Shown here: in pieces, positions 18,760 to 27,190 of the stretch
Position numbering within the stretch: the first letter of the stretch is position 1
How the letters are laid out: each line of letters starts with the position of its first letter
Origin: Pseudomonadota bacterium
Lineage (GTDB): Bacteria > Pseudomonadota > Alphaproteobacteria > Rhodospirillales > Magnetospirillaceae
Reading direction: 5' to 3'
Length of the DNA stretch: 31,970 nt
NCBI GenBank assembly: GCA_023426365.1
Contig: JAFAAW010000100.1
Location: 1 to 31,970, forward strand
The notes under the pieces: generated by a model
Told to the model about the DNA's origin: nothing
Seen by the model: the letters and a program-made list of their open reading frames with translations, nothing else
Database searches by the model: none
Made by a program: the position numbers and the translations under genes

Positions 18760-19947
18760 TCAGCCGGCGCTGCGACGGGCGATGATGCTGCGGGCGCGGC
18801 TGCGCGCGCGCTGATCCTGGGCCAGCACGTCGTCGATGCTTGACGGGGCGACGGGATCAACGGTTTCCAACGTCTCTTCCACCACGCGGGCGATATCGAG
18901 GAAACCGATGCGGCGCGACAGGAAGGCCTCGACCGCCACTTCGTTGGCGGCATTCAAGACAGTAGGTGCGGACCCGCCGGTTTGCAAGGCGGCACGGGCC
19001 AACCGGAGGGCGGGAAAGCGCGCCGGGTCCGGCGCCTCGAAGGTCAATTGGCCGATGGCGGCCAGGTCCAGGCGCGGCGCCGGGGCATGGATACGCTTGG
19101 GCCAGCCCAGGGCATAAGCGATGGGCGTGCGCATGTCGGGGCTGCCCAACTGGGCCAGCACCGAACCATCCACATAGGACACCATGGAATGGATGACCGA
19201 TTGCGGATGGACCACGATATCGATGCGCTCCTCGGGCATGGCGAACAGATGGTGCGCTTCGATCAGTTCCAGGCCCTTGTTCATCATGGTGGCGGAATCA
19301 ACCGAGATTTTCGCGCCCATGGACCAGTTGGGATGGGCGACCGCCTGTTCCGGGGTCATGGCCTCCATCTCCGCCAGCGAACGGCGGCGGAACGGGCCGC
19401 CCGAGGCGGTCAGGACGATCTTCTCCACCGCTTCCGGCTGGCCGGCGTCCAGCACCTGGAAGATGGCTGAATGCTCGGAATCCACCGGCAACAGGGTTGC
19501 CCTGCAGGCGGCCACCTCGGCGGTCATCAGGGCGCCCGCGCACACCAGGCATTCCTTGTTGGCCAACCCGATAACCGCACCACGCCGCACCGCGGCCAGG
19601 GTAGGCGCAAGGCCGGCGGCACCGACGATGGAGGCCATAACCCAGGCCGCCGGCATCTGGGCGGCCTCGACCACCGCAGCCGGACCGGCGGCAACGGCGA
19701 TGCCGGTGCCGTCCAAGGCGTCCTTCAACGCGCCGTAGGCGGATTCGTCGGCAACCACCGCCAAGCGGGGCTTCAGCCGACGCGCCTGATCGGCCAGGAT
19801 TTCCACACGGCAATTGGCGGTCAGCGCCTCGACCCGGTACAGGTCCGGGCGAGCTTCCACCAGTTCCACCGTGTTGCAGCCGATGGACCCGGTGGAGCCG
19901 AGAATAGTGATCCCGCGACGGCCATCCTTATCCAGCGCGCCGGTCAT
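18760..19947 (-). CDS. dxr: 1-deoxy-D-xylulose 5-phosphate reductoisomerase
   Basis: Dxr (IspC) is the first committed enzyme of the non-mevalonate isoprenoid pathway, feeding the undecaprenyl carrier made by the nearby uppS. The 395 residues have the NADPH-binding motif ITILGSTGSIG (13-23), the metal-binding PVDSEHSAIFQ, NKGLELIEAHHLF, the flexible loop region with ISVDSATMMNKG, and HPQSVIHSMV. The sequence is complete. GGAGG lies four bases before the ATG at 19947, which lies ten bases after the cdsA stop. Genes on both sides belong to lipid and envelope assembly. Confidence 0.98.
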   Translation of the reverse strand: MTGALDKDGRRGITILGSTGSIGCNTVELVEARPDLYRVEALTANCRVEILADQARRLKPRLAVVADESAYGALKDALDGTGIAVAAGPAAVVEAAQMPAAWVMASIVGAAGLAPTLAAVRRGAVIGLANKECLVCAGALMTAEVAACRATLLPVDSEHSAIFQVLDAGQPEAVEKIVLTASGGPFRRRSLAEMEAMTPEQAVAHPNWSMGAKISVDSATMMNKGLELIEAHHLFAMPEERIDIVVHPQSVIHSMVSYVDGSVLAQLGSPDMRTPIAYALGWPKRIHAPAPRLDLAAIGQLTFEAPDPARFPALRLARAALQTGGSAPTVLNAANEVAVEAFLSRRIGFLDIARVVEETLETVDPVAPSSIDDVLAQDQRARSRARSIIARRSAG

Positions 19948-19957
19948 CCTGCCTCCG

Positions 19958-20755
19958 TCACTGCCAATGGAGCACCGCCACGCCGCTGGCCAGGGAGACG
20001 CCCGCCACCGCCAAGGCCGCGGCCAGCAGGCCATCGACGCGGTCCAACACACCGCCATGGCCAGGAATGATGGCGCTGGAATCCTTCACGTTCCAGCGCC
20101 GCTTGACCCAGCTTTCGGCCAGATCGCCGGCCTGCGCCACCACCGCGAGCGCACCGCTGCCGACAGCCAGCAGCAACGGGTGGGGCAGCGCCAGGACCAG
20201 CGCCACGGAAAGTCCGACGGCCCCGGCCGAAATCACCCCGCCGATCAGGCCGGCCCAGGTCTTCTTCGGGCTGACCGCGGGAAGCAGCAGCGGCCCGCCG
20301 ATCAGACGCCCGGCGGCATAGGCGCCGATATCGGTCGCCCACACCAGCAACATCAGCCAGATCATGGTGGCGCGCCCGATCGCCTCGTCGCCACGCAGCC
20401 AGATGAGCGCCACCGCCGGCAAACCGGCGTAAAGCGGCCCCATGGCCGCCCACAGGCGGGCACGCCCGCCCTGCCCCCGGTCGGACGCAAGGACGGCGGC
20501 AACGACCGCCGCGCACGCCACCAGCATCAGGGACGCCGCCGGCCAGTCCATGGCCAGCACGGCGGCAGCGGCGCAGATGATCGCCGACAACCGACCGGAC
20601 CAGCCGAATTGCTTGGTGACGATGGTTTCCCATTCCCAGCACATGATCGCCACTGCCACCGCCACCAGCAGGGCGAAGGCATAGCCGCCCCACCACACGG
20701 CCAGCAATGCCGGCGGGGCCATGACCACAGCGGAAAGAATGCGGGTGTGCAACAC
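19958..20755 (-). CDS. cdsA: Phosphatidate cytidylyltransferase
   Basis: CdsA makes CDP-diacylglycerol, precursor of all phospholipids, in the inner membrane. The protein is very hydrophobic with about eight membrane helices and carries the family signature near the C-terminus: SWVKRRWNVKD then IIPGHGGVLDRVD. The ATG-like starts further upstream lie within uppS in another frame. The GTG at 20755, four bases after the uppS stop, gives 265 residues beginning MLHTRILSAVV, the position where relatives start. TTG at 20752 is the only close alternative. The near-contact suggests coupling with uppS. Confidence 0.95.
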   Translation of the reverse strand: MLHTRILSAVVMAPPALLAVWWGGYAFALLVAVAVAIMCWEWETIVTKQFGWSGRLSAIICAAAAVLAMDWPAASLMLVACAAVVAAVLASDRGQGGRARLWAAMGPLYAGLPAVALIWLRGDEAIGRATMIWLMLLVWATDIGAYAAGRLIGGPLLLPAVSPKKTWAGLIGGVISAGAVGLSVALVLALPHPLLLAVGSGALAVVAQAGDLAESWVKRRWNVKDSSAIIPGHGGVLDRVDGLLAAALAVAGVSLASGVAVLHWQ

Positions 20756-20759
20756 GACG

Positions 20760-21503
20760 TCAGCCGCCCGAAGCGCCGAAACGGCGCTCGCGGCCGTGGA
20801 AATCGCGGATGGCGGCCACCAGATCGTCGCGGCCGAAATCCGGCCACAGAACGTCCAGGAACACCATTTCGGCGTAGGCGCATTGCCACAGCAGGAAGTT
20901 GGAAATGCGCTGCTCGCCCGAGGTTCGGATGACCAGATCAGGGTCGGGAATGCCGGCCGTGAACAGCCGGCCGGCCAGGGCGTCCTCCTCGATGGCGGCC
21001 GGGTCGAGACGGCCGGCGGCCGCCTCCGCCGCCAATGCCTTGGCCGCTTCCACGATCTCCTGGCGTCCGCCATAGGAGAGCGCCAACACCAGCGTCATCG
21101 CCGTGTTGGCAGCCGTCTTGGCCTCGGATTCCTTGATCAGCGCCACGATATCGGGGCCGAGTCGGCGGCGATCGCCGATGACCCTGAGACGGATGCCGTT
21201 CTTGTGCAAGGTCTTGACCTCGTTGCGCAGATAAAGGCGCAACAGGCCCATGAGGTCGGTGACCTCCCCTTGCGGGCGCTTCCAGTTCTCCGAGGAGAAG
21301 GCGTAAAGCGTGAGATAGGAAACCCCCATTTCCCGCGCGCACTCCACCGTGCGGCGGACCGCCTCGGCGCCGCGTTTGTGACCGGCGGAACGGGGCAGGC
21401 CGCGCGCTTTCGCCCAGCGCCCGTTGCCATCCATGATGATGGCAACATGCACCGGCGCCGGCGGCAGATCGGCGTGGGAGGTGATGGCGGTTTCCATCTC
21501 CAT
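20760..21503 (-). CDS. uppS: Undecaprenyl diphosphate synthase
   Basis: A cis-prenyltransferase that extends farnesyl diphosphate to C55, the carrier lipid for peptidoglycan and O-antigen. The 247 residues contain HVAIIMDGNGRWA with catalytic Asp25, RSAGHKRGAEAVR, YLTLYAFSSENWKRP, ALSYGGRQEI and PDPDLVIRTSGEQRISNFLLWQ, followed by AEMVF and the WPDF motif. All expected catalytic blocks are present. Its ATG overlaps the frr stop by one base (TGATG). Confidence 0.98.
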   Translation of the reverse strand: MEMETAITSHADLPPAPVHVAIIMDGNGRWAKARGLPRSAGHKRGAEAVRRTVECAREMGVSYLTLYAFSSENWKRPQGEVTDLMGLLRLYLRNEVKTLHKNGIRLRVIGDRRRLGPDIVALIKESEAKTAANTAMTLVLALSYGGRQEIVEAAKALAAEAAAGRLDPAAIEEDALAGRLFTAGIPDPDLVIRTSGEQRISNFLLWQCAYAEMVFLDVLWPDFGRDDLVAAIRDFHGRERRFGASGG

Positions 21504-22072
21504 CAGACCTGCAGGATTTCCTTTTCCTTATTGGACAGCGCTTCGTCGATCTTCTTGATCGTTTCGTCGGTCAGCGCCTGGATTTCCTTTTCGTGCTTCT
21601 TGATCTCGTCTTCCGAGACGTGGCCGTCCTTTTCCAGCTTCTTCAGGCCGTCCATGCCATCGCGGCGCACGTTGCGCACGGCGACGCGGGCCTGCTCGGC
21701 ATACTTGCCGGCGACCTTCTGCAGCTCCTTGCGGCGCTCCTCGTTCAACGGCGGAATCGGCACGCGGATCATCTGGCCTTCGGTCTGCGGATTGAGGCCG
21801 AGACCGGATTCGCGAATGGCTTTCTCGACCGCCTTGACCTGACCCTTGTCCCACACCTGGACGGTCAGCATACGCGGCTCGGGCACACCCACGGTCGCGC
21901 ACTGGGTCAACGGCATGTGCTGGCCATAGGCCTCCACCACCACCGGCTCAAGCAGGCTGGCGTGGGCCCGGCCGGTACGCAGGCCGGTGAATTCCTTCTT
22001 GAGGACCTCCACCGTGTTTTCCATACGGTGGGCAACGTCCTTCTTCAGATCGCTCCAACTGGTGACGGCCAC
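21503..22072 (-). CDS. frr: Ribosome recycling factor
   Basis: RRF splits the post-termination ribosome with EF-G. The 189 residues cover both domains: the three-helix bundle (LKKEFTGLRTGRAHASLLEP near the start and a Lys/Glu-rich helix at the end) and the small beta domain (about 32-105). The start is GTG at 22072, preceded by AAGGAAGGGGG about seven bases upstream, inside the end of pyrH and three bases after its stop. No ATG closer than the GTG gives a full first helix. pyrH-frr adjacency is nearly universal in bacteria. Confidence 0.97.
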   Translation of the reverse strand: MAVTSWSDLKKDVAHRMENTVEVLKKEFTGLRTGRAHASLLEPVVVEAYGQHMPLTQCATVGVPEPRMLTVQVWDKGQVKAVEKAIRESGLGLNPQTEGQMIRVPIPPLNEERRKELQKVAGKYAEQARVAVRNVRRDGMDGLKKLEKDGHVSEDEIKKHEKEIQALTDETIKKIDEALSNKEKEILQV

Positions 22073-22075
22073 GGG

Positions 22076-22801
22076 TCAACCCCCTTCCTTGATGATCGTG
22101 AAGCGCCCACGGCCGCAAACGACCTCGGCGAAGGCGCTGTCCTGATGCATGTCGAAAACCACGATCGGCACGTTGTTCTCGCGGCACAGCGAGATGGCCG
22201 AGGCGTCCATCACCGCCAGGTCGCGGGCGAGCACGTCGTGAAACGACAGGCTGTCATAACGCACGGCGTCCGGCACCTTCTTGGGGTCGGCCGAATAGAC
22301 GCCATCCACCTGACTGGCCTTCAACAGCGCATCGCAGCCCATTTCAACGGCGCGCAGCGCGGCGGCGGTGTCGGTGGTAAAGAACGGATTGCCGGTGCCG
22401 GCGGCGAAGATCACCACCCGCCCCTTTTCCTGATGGCGGATGGCGCGGCGGCGGATGAAGGATTCGCACACCGACGGCATGGGAATGGCGGACTGCACCC
22501 GGGTCTCGACGCCGTGGGCCTCCATGGAATTCTGCAGCGCCAGCGCGTTCATGACGGTGGCCAGCATGCCCATGTTGTCGGCGGCCGCGCGTTCCATGCC
22601 CTTGGCGGCACCGGAGATGCCGCGGAAGATGTTGCCGCCGCCGACGACGCAGCAGACCTCGACCCCGAGGTCGCGCACCGACTTCACCTCGCGGGCGATG
22701 CGGTCGACGGTATCCGGGTCCAACCCGTAATCGCGGGAGCCCATCAGCCCCTCGCCGGAGATCTTGAGAAGAACGCGGCGGTATTTGGCGTCGCTGGCCA
22801 T
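22076..22801 (-). CDS. pyrH: UMP kinase
   Basis: PyrH phosphorylates UMP to UDP; UDP sugars are the entry to lipid A and peptidoglycan synthesis. The 241 residues match the hexameric bacterial enzyme of the amino-acid-kinase fold: RVLLKISGEGLMG (9-21), CCVVGGGNIFRG, ADNMGMLATVMNALAL, AAGTGNPFFTTDTAAALRA, LKASQVDGVYSADPKK and a C-terminal FTIIKEGG. ATG at 22801 follows GAGGG; the frame is open upstream to 22894 but without homology. A candidate promoter lies about 90 bases upstream, and a terminator separates it from tsf. Confidence 0.98.
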   Translation of the reverse strand: MASDAKYRRVLLKISGEGLMGSRDYGLDPDTVDRIAREVKSVRDLGVEVCCVVGGGNIFRGISGAAKGMERAAADNMGMLATVMNALALQNSMEAHGVETRVQSAIPMPSVCESFIRRRAIRHQEKGRVVIFAAGTGNPFFTTDTAAALRAVEMGCDALLKASQVDGVYSADPKKVPDAVRYDSLSFHDVLARDLAVMDASAISLCRENNVPIVVFDMHQDSAFAEVVCGRGRFTIIKEGG

Positions 22802-22889
22802 GGGTGCCCTCAAAGCCTGGATGATCGGAACCGCTCCCTCAGGCGGAACCCGAGGGAGGAAAATCGCCGGGTGCGGCGGCCGGGTGGCG

Positions 22890-22917
22890 ATCATACACCA
22901 TTCCGGCCCACTGTCGC
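22890..22917 (-). promoter_or_regulatory. Candidate promoter of the pyrH-frr-uppS operon
   Basis: On the minus strand GCGACA (22917-22912) and TATGAT (22895-22890) are separated by 16 bases. It lies between the tsf terminator and pyrH. The leader of about 80 bases can form a 7-base-pair hairpin (22834-22840 with 22852-22858) just before the pyrH ribosome-binding site. Confidence 0.5.
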
Positions 22918-22947
22918 GCCCTAACTCGCCCCATCAGAGAGGCGAAA

Positions 22948-22981
22948 GCCGCCGTTGGGGACGGCAATCCCCAACGGCGGC
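22948..22981 (-). terminator. Terminator of rpsB-tsf
   Basis: A perfect 13-base-pair stem (22948-22960 with 22969-22981) with an eight-base loop begins 19 bases after the tsf stop; a short TTTCGCC tail follows on the minus strand. Confidence 0.7.
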
Positions 22982-22999
22982 CACCAACGTCACCGCGGA

Positions 23000-23926
23000 T
23001 TAGCCACCCAGCTGGGCGGCAACCTCGGCGGCGAAGTCCTTCTCTTCCTTCTCGATGCCCTCGCCCAGGGCGAAGCGGGCAAAGCCGGTCAGCTTGACCG
23101 GAGCGCCGACGTCCTTGGCGGCATTCTCGACGACCTTGGAGATCTTGCTCTCGCCGTCGATCACGAACACCTGGTCGAGCAGGCAGACTTCCTCGTAGTA
23201 CTTGCGGATACGGCCTTCGACCATCTTCTCGACGACGTTGGCCGGCTTGCCGGAGGCCAGGGCCTGCTCGGTCAGCACGGTCTTCTCGCGCTCGAGGGCG
23301 GCCTGATCGACCGAAGCCGAGTCGAGGAACAGCGGGCTGGCGGCCGCCACGTGCATGGCGATCTGCTTGCCCAGCGCTTCCAGCTTGGCGACGTCGCCCG
23401 TGCTCTCCAGGGCGACCAGCACGCCGATCTTGCCCAGGCCCGGGGCGATGGCCGAGTGGACGTAGGAGGCGACCACGCCGGCCGACACTTCCAGACGGAC
23501 GGCGCGGCGGATGTTCATGTTCTCGCCGATGGTGGCGATCAGGGCGGTGAGCTGATCCTGCACCGACTTGCCGGCGCCGGGGAAATCGGCGGCCTTCAGT
23601 ACCTCGATGTCGTCACCCTTGTCGAGCGCGACCTTGGCGAAGGTGGAGACAAAGCCCTGGAACTGCTCGTTGCGGGCGACGAAGTCGGTCTCGGCGTTCA
23701 CCTCGACGGCGACGCCCTTGGTGCCGGCGGCGGCAACGCCCACCAGACCTTCGGCGGCGACACGGCCGGCCTTCTTGGCGGCAGCCGCCAGACCCTTCTT
23801 GCGCAGCCAGTCGACGGCGGCTTCGATGTCGCCAGCCACTTCGGCCAGCGCCTTCTTGCAGTCCATCATGCCGGCGCCAGTCTTCTCGCGCAGCTCCTTG
23901 ACAAGCGCAGCGGTAATCTCGGCCAT
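23000..23926 (-). CDS. tsf: Elongation factor Ts
   Basis: EF-Ts is the guanine-nucleotide exchange factor for EF-Tu. The 308 residues have the UBA-like N-terminus (MAEITAALVKELREKTGAGM, then MDCKKALAE), the core with VEVNAETDFVARNEQF that intrudes into EF-Tu, and the dimerisation and C-terminal modules (ENMNIRRAVRLE, EGRIRKYYEEVCLLDQ). AGAGGAAG precedes the ATG. It is separated from rpsB by 95 bases that hold a terminator-like hairpin, so EF-Ts level may be set by read-through. Confidence 0.98.
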   Translation of the reverse strand: MAEITAALVKELREKTGAGMMDCKKALAEVAGDIEAAVDWLRKKGLAAAAKKAGRVAAEGLVGVAAAGTKGVAVEVNAETDFVARNEQFQGFVSTFAKVALDKGDDIEVLKAADFPGAGKSVQDQLTALIATIGENMNIRRAVRLEVSAGVVASYVHSAIAPGLGKIGVLVALESTGDVAKLEALGKQIAMHVAAASPLFLDSASVDQAALEREKTVLTEQALASGKPANVVEKMVEGRIRKYYEEVCLLDQVFVIDGESKISKVVENAAKDVGAPVKLTGFARFALGEGIEKEEKDFAAEVAAQLGG

Positions 23927-23975
23927 TGGATCTTCCTCTTCGTGAAAGTCTTTGGAAGCGTAAAGAACTTAAGAA

Positions 23976-24003
23976 AATGGCGGCGACGCCAGTCGCCGCC
24001 ATT
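23976..24003 (-). terminator. Terminator-like hairpin (attenuator) between rpsB and tsf
   Basis: A perfect 12-base-pair stem (23976-23987 with 23992-24003) and four-base loop is followed on the minus strand by TTTTCTTAAGTTCTTT. It lies 18 bases after the rpsB stop. Since no clear separate tsf promoter is visible in the remaining bases, it probably reduces rather than stops transcription into tsf. Confidence 0.7.
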
Positions 24004-24021
24004 CACCCTTTGGCGGGCAGG

Positions 24022-24807
<786 letters not shown>

Positions 24808-24931
24808 GGAGAGAATCCCTTCTTTTCTCCGGTTGAGCCTCCGCGGGCAATGGCCGCCCCATTGGGCGGCACCGGAAGCGGAAGACGTGCGAACACGCCG
24901 CCGCGAACCCGCGTGCGGTTTGGTGGGCGGG

Positions 24932-24960
24932 TATGTAGCGCCTTGAACGACTTTTGGCAA
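24932..24960 (-). promoter_or_regulatory. Sigma-70-type promoter of rpsB
   Basis: On the minus strand TTGCCA (24960-24955) and TACATA (24937-24932) are separated by exactly 17 bases. Transcription would start near 24925, about 120 bases before the rpsB ATG, leaving a leader in which S2 autoregulation could act, as known in E. coli. Confidence 0.65.
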
Positions 24961-24971
24961 GGGGCTGTTGG

Positions 24972-25019
24972 GCTGATCCGCACCGTCGGCTCGACGGACG
25001 GGTGCGCGGACGGATCAGC
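24972..25019 (-). terminator. Imperfect hairpin at the end of mepA
   Basis: A nine-base-pair outer stem (24972-24980 with 25011-25019) encloses a second imperfect CACCGTC/GACGGGTG stem. It contains the mepA stop codon. There is no T tail, so its role as terminator before the rpsB promoter is uncertain. Confidence 0.35.
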
Positions 25020-25884
25020 GAGCGCCGGCCTCGATCACGCCGGGCTGGCGCAACACGCCCGCGCAGGCGGCCGGCAGCACCGGGTTGCGGCGGTTGGGAC
25101 GGTCCTTGGCCCGTGCCGGCAACACGACCGGCTTGGCATTCCACGACGCCAGTTCGCCGCCGCAGCCGTCCCCGTCGGGAACCGGGGCCTGCGACACGCA
25201 GCCAATATCGCCGTCGGTGCACGACAGGCGGACGTGGAAGTGCTCGTCATGCCCCCACCAGGGGCGCAGCTTGGCCAGCCACGCCCGGTCGGCACCGGCG
25301 CGGCGGCAGGCATCGGCCTTGATGGGCGGATTGACGAAGATGCGGTCCACCTCGGGCGACGATGCGGCCAGCTTGAGCAACTGATAGTGAACCACGGTCC
25401 AGGTCTCGGGGTTGACCTGGGTGCCGCGCACCATGGACACCGGCTCTGGGCGCTGCAATTGCTCGGCGCTCCAGGGCTGTCCGGGCAAGCGGAACCAGAT
25501 GTCCACGTCCAGACCGTTCTGGTGGCTGCCGTGGCCGAACGACATGGGGCCGCCGCGCGGCTGCGACATGTCGCCCACCAGCAGGGGGCCGTAGCCGCCG
25601 GCCAGGGCCGCGCGCCCCAAATGCTGAACGAAAGCGATGGTGCGCGGATGCCCCCAGAAGCGGTTGCGCTGCGGCCGCAGCACCTGATAGCCCTCGCCGT
25701 CCAGCGGCAGGGCCTCGGCGCCCGCGATGCAGCCGGCGGCCGGCGATCCCAGCGACTGCGCCCCGCCCGAGGCGGGCACCTTGACCCCCGCCCATGGATC
25801 GGCGGCCGATCCGGCCTCGGCGCGGGCCGCGGCCCCCAGGACCATCACGACGGTCGCCACAGCCGCAAGACCACGCCGCATCAT
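25015..25884 (-). CDS. mepA: Penicillin-insensitive murein DD-endopeptidase MepA
   Basis: A periplasmic zinc peptidase (LAS family, M74) that cleaves D-Ala-mDAP cross-links in peptidoglycan. The 289 residues start with a signal peptide (MMRRGLAAVATVVMVLGAAA with cleavage near AEA-G at 23-25). Zinc-site motifs are intact: SHQNGLDVDIW (His121, Asp128) and GHDEHFHVRL (His215, His217). Six or more cysteines in the mature part (for example C52, C193, C222, C229, C241, C274) may form disulphides. GGGGAGATGGA precedes the ATG. It is separated by about 50 bases from the HD-GYP gene upstream and could be transcribed with it. Confidence 0.95.
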   Translation of the reverse strand: MMRRGLAAVATVVMVLGAAARAEAGSAADPWAGVKVPASGGAQSLGSPAAGCIAGAEALPLDGEGYQVLRPQRNRFWGHPRTIAFVQHLGRAALAGGYGPLLVGDMSQPRGGPMSFGHGSHQNGLDVDIWFRLPGQPWSAEQLQRPEPVSMVRGTQVNPETWTVVHYQLLKLAASSPEVDRIFVNPPIKADACRRAGADRAWLAKLRPWWGHDEHFHVRLSCTDGDIGCVSQAPVPDGDGCGGELASWNAKPVVLPARAKDRPNRRNPVLPAACAGVLRQPGVIEAGAR

Positions 25885-25937
25885 TCCATCTCCCCTGCCG
25901 GATGTCGGTTTGTAAGGCGCCTACGGTTAAGGGACGG

Positions 25938-27089
25938 TCAATCCGCGACGGTTTCGGCGAATTGCCGCTGGATGTCGGCGATGGCGGCTTCGTTGGCGAT
26001 CAGGATGTCCACCGCGTCCTTGTCGAACTTCTTGCCGCTTTGCTCCACCAGGAAGGCGAAAGCCTCCTGCTTGGACCATGCCTTCTTGTAGGGGCGCACC
26101 GAGGTCAGCGCGTCGAACACGTCGGCCACGGCGGTGATCCGCCCTTCGAGCGAGATGGCCTCGCCCGCCAGGCCGTGGGGATAACCGGTGCCGTCGATGG
26201 CTTCGTGATGATGGGCGACCACGTTGCGCAGCACCCGCACGTAGGCCGCGCCGCCGATGCGGAAATTCTCGGTCATGGTGTCCACGATCTCGCAGCCTTT
26301 GGCGACGTGGGTCTTCATCACCTCGAATTCCTCGGGCGTCAGCCGTCCAGGCTTGAACAGGATGTGATCGGGCACCGCGATCTTGCCCACGTCATGCAGC
26401 GGCGCGAACTGAAACAGGAATTCCACCCAATCGTCCGACAGCCCGCGGCGCGGCGCCAGCCGCAGCGCGATCAGACGGGCATAGCGGGCCATGCGCTCCA
26501 GATGGGCGCCCGTCTCCTCGTCCCGCGCCCGGCTGATCTGGCGCACGGTCTGCACCGCCGCCTGGATCATGCGCACGGCGTCCAGTTCCATGATGGTGTG
26601 CAGCGACACCACCTCGGCCGCGGCGCGCAGACGCTGCACCACCGCCGGGGTGAAATAGCCCGCCTCAAAGGAATTGAAGAAGATGAAGCCGTGGAACGTG
26701 CCCTTGTGGAAAATCGGCACCGTATAGCTGGACAGGTAACCGGCCGTCAGCAGCCGCTGGGCATGAGCCGGCGTTCCCGCCGGGTGGCTGGCCATGTCGT
26801 TGATCACCCGCCGGCCGCCGGTGCGGGCAAGCGTGGCGAGCGGCTTCAGCTCGCTCAGCCGGGCCACCGCATGCTCGAACGGGTTGTCGCCCTCGCTTGA
26901 ATCCACGAAGGATTTCAGCAGATCGGTGCTGACGTCGTAGATGGCGATGGCGATGCGGTTGATGCCGTCGAAATCGCGCTTGATCTCGTCATGGAAACAG
27001 GCCAGGCGCTCGGCCAGCCCCTGGTGGACCGGGCGGAAACTATGCACTGGCGCCCCGGCCTTTGCCGCACCCAATGTCCCAGACCTCAT
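25938..27089 (-). CDS. GAF-HD-GYP cyclic di-GMP phosphodiesterase, copy A
   Basis: A predicted signalling enzyme that hydrolyses cyclic di-GMP, 383 residues and cytoplasmic. The N-terminal GAF-like sensor spans about 25-165 (IAIAIYDVSTDLLKSF, YTVPIFHKGTFHGFIFFNSF at 122-141). A linker helix leads into the HD-GYP domain (about 175-383): TGAHLERMARYA with His196, FAPLHDVGKIAVPD with His232-Asp233, His261, HHHEAIDGTGYPHGL (293-307) containing the GYP motif at 302-304, and VADVFDAL with Asp323. All family residues are kept, so activity is likely. GGGAG precedes the ATG. The next gene upstream is a close paralogue. Confidence 0.93.
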   Translation of the reverse strand: MRSGTLGAAKAGAPVHSFRPVHQGLAERLACFHDEIKRDFDGINRIAIAIYDVSTDLLKSFVDSSEGDNPFEHAVARLSELKPLATLARTGGRRVINDMASHPAGTPAHAQRLLTAGYLSSYTVPIFHKGTFHGFIFFNSFEAGYFTPAVVQRLRAAAEVVSLHTIMELDAVRMIQAAVQTVRQISRARDEETGAHLERMARYARLIALRLAPRRGLSDDWVEFLFQFAPLHDVGKIAVPDHILFKPGRLTPEEFEVMKTHVAKGCEIVDTMTENFRIGGAAYVRVLRNVVAHHHEAIDGTGYPHGLAGEAISLEGRITAVADVFDALTSVRPYKKAWSKQEAFAFLVEQSGKKFDKDAVDILIANEAAIADIQRQFAETVAD

Positions 27090-27137
27090 ATGGGCGAACT
27101 CCCCGCTCCCGAGCCTTGCCGGCCCCGTTTTATGCGC

Positions 27138-27167
27138 ATGATAGTCCGGTTACGCCCAATTCGTCAA
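27138..27167 (-). promoter_or_regulatory. Candidate promoter of HD-GYP copy A
   Basis: On the minus strand TTGACG (27167-27162) and TATCAT (27143-27138) are separated by 18 bases in the gap between the two HD-GYP genes. It would make copy A independently expressed. Confidence 0.5.
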
Positions 27168-27190
27168 AGACCCGTGCGGCCACTACACCC

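Noticed and set aside
24808..24960. Extended 51-residue N-terminus of ribosomal protein S2
   Set aside because: It lacks S2 homology, overlaps the candidate promoter, and the ATG at 24807 has a good ribosome-binding site.
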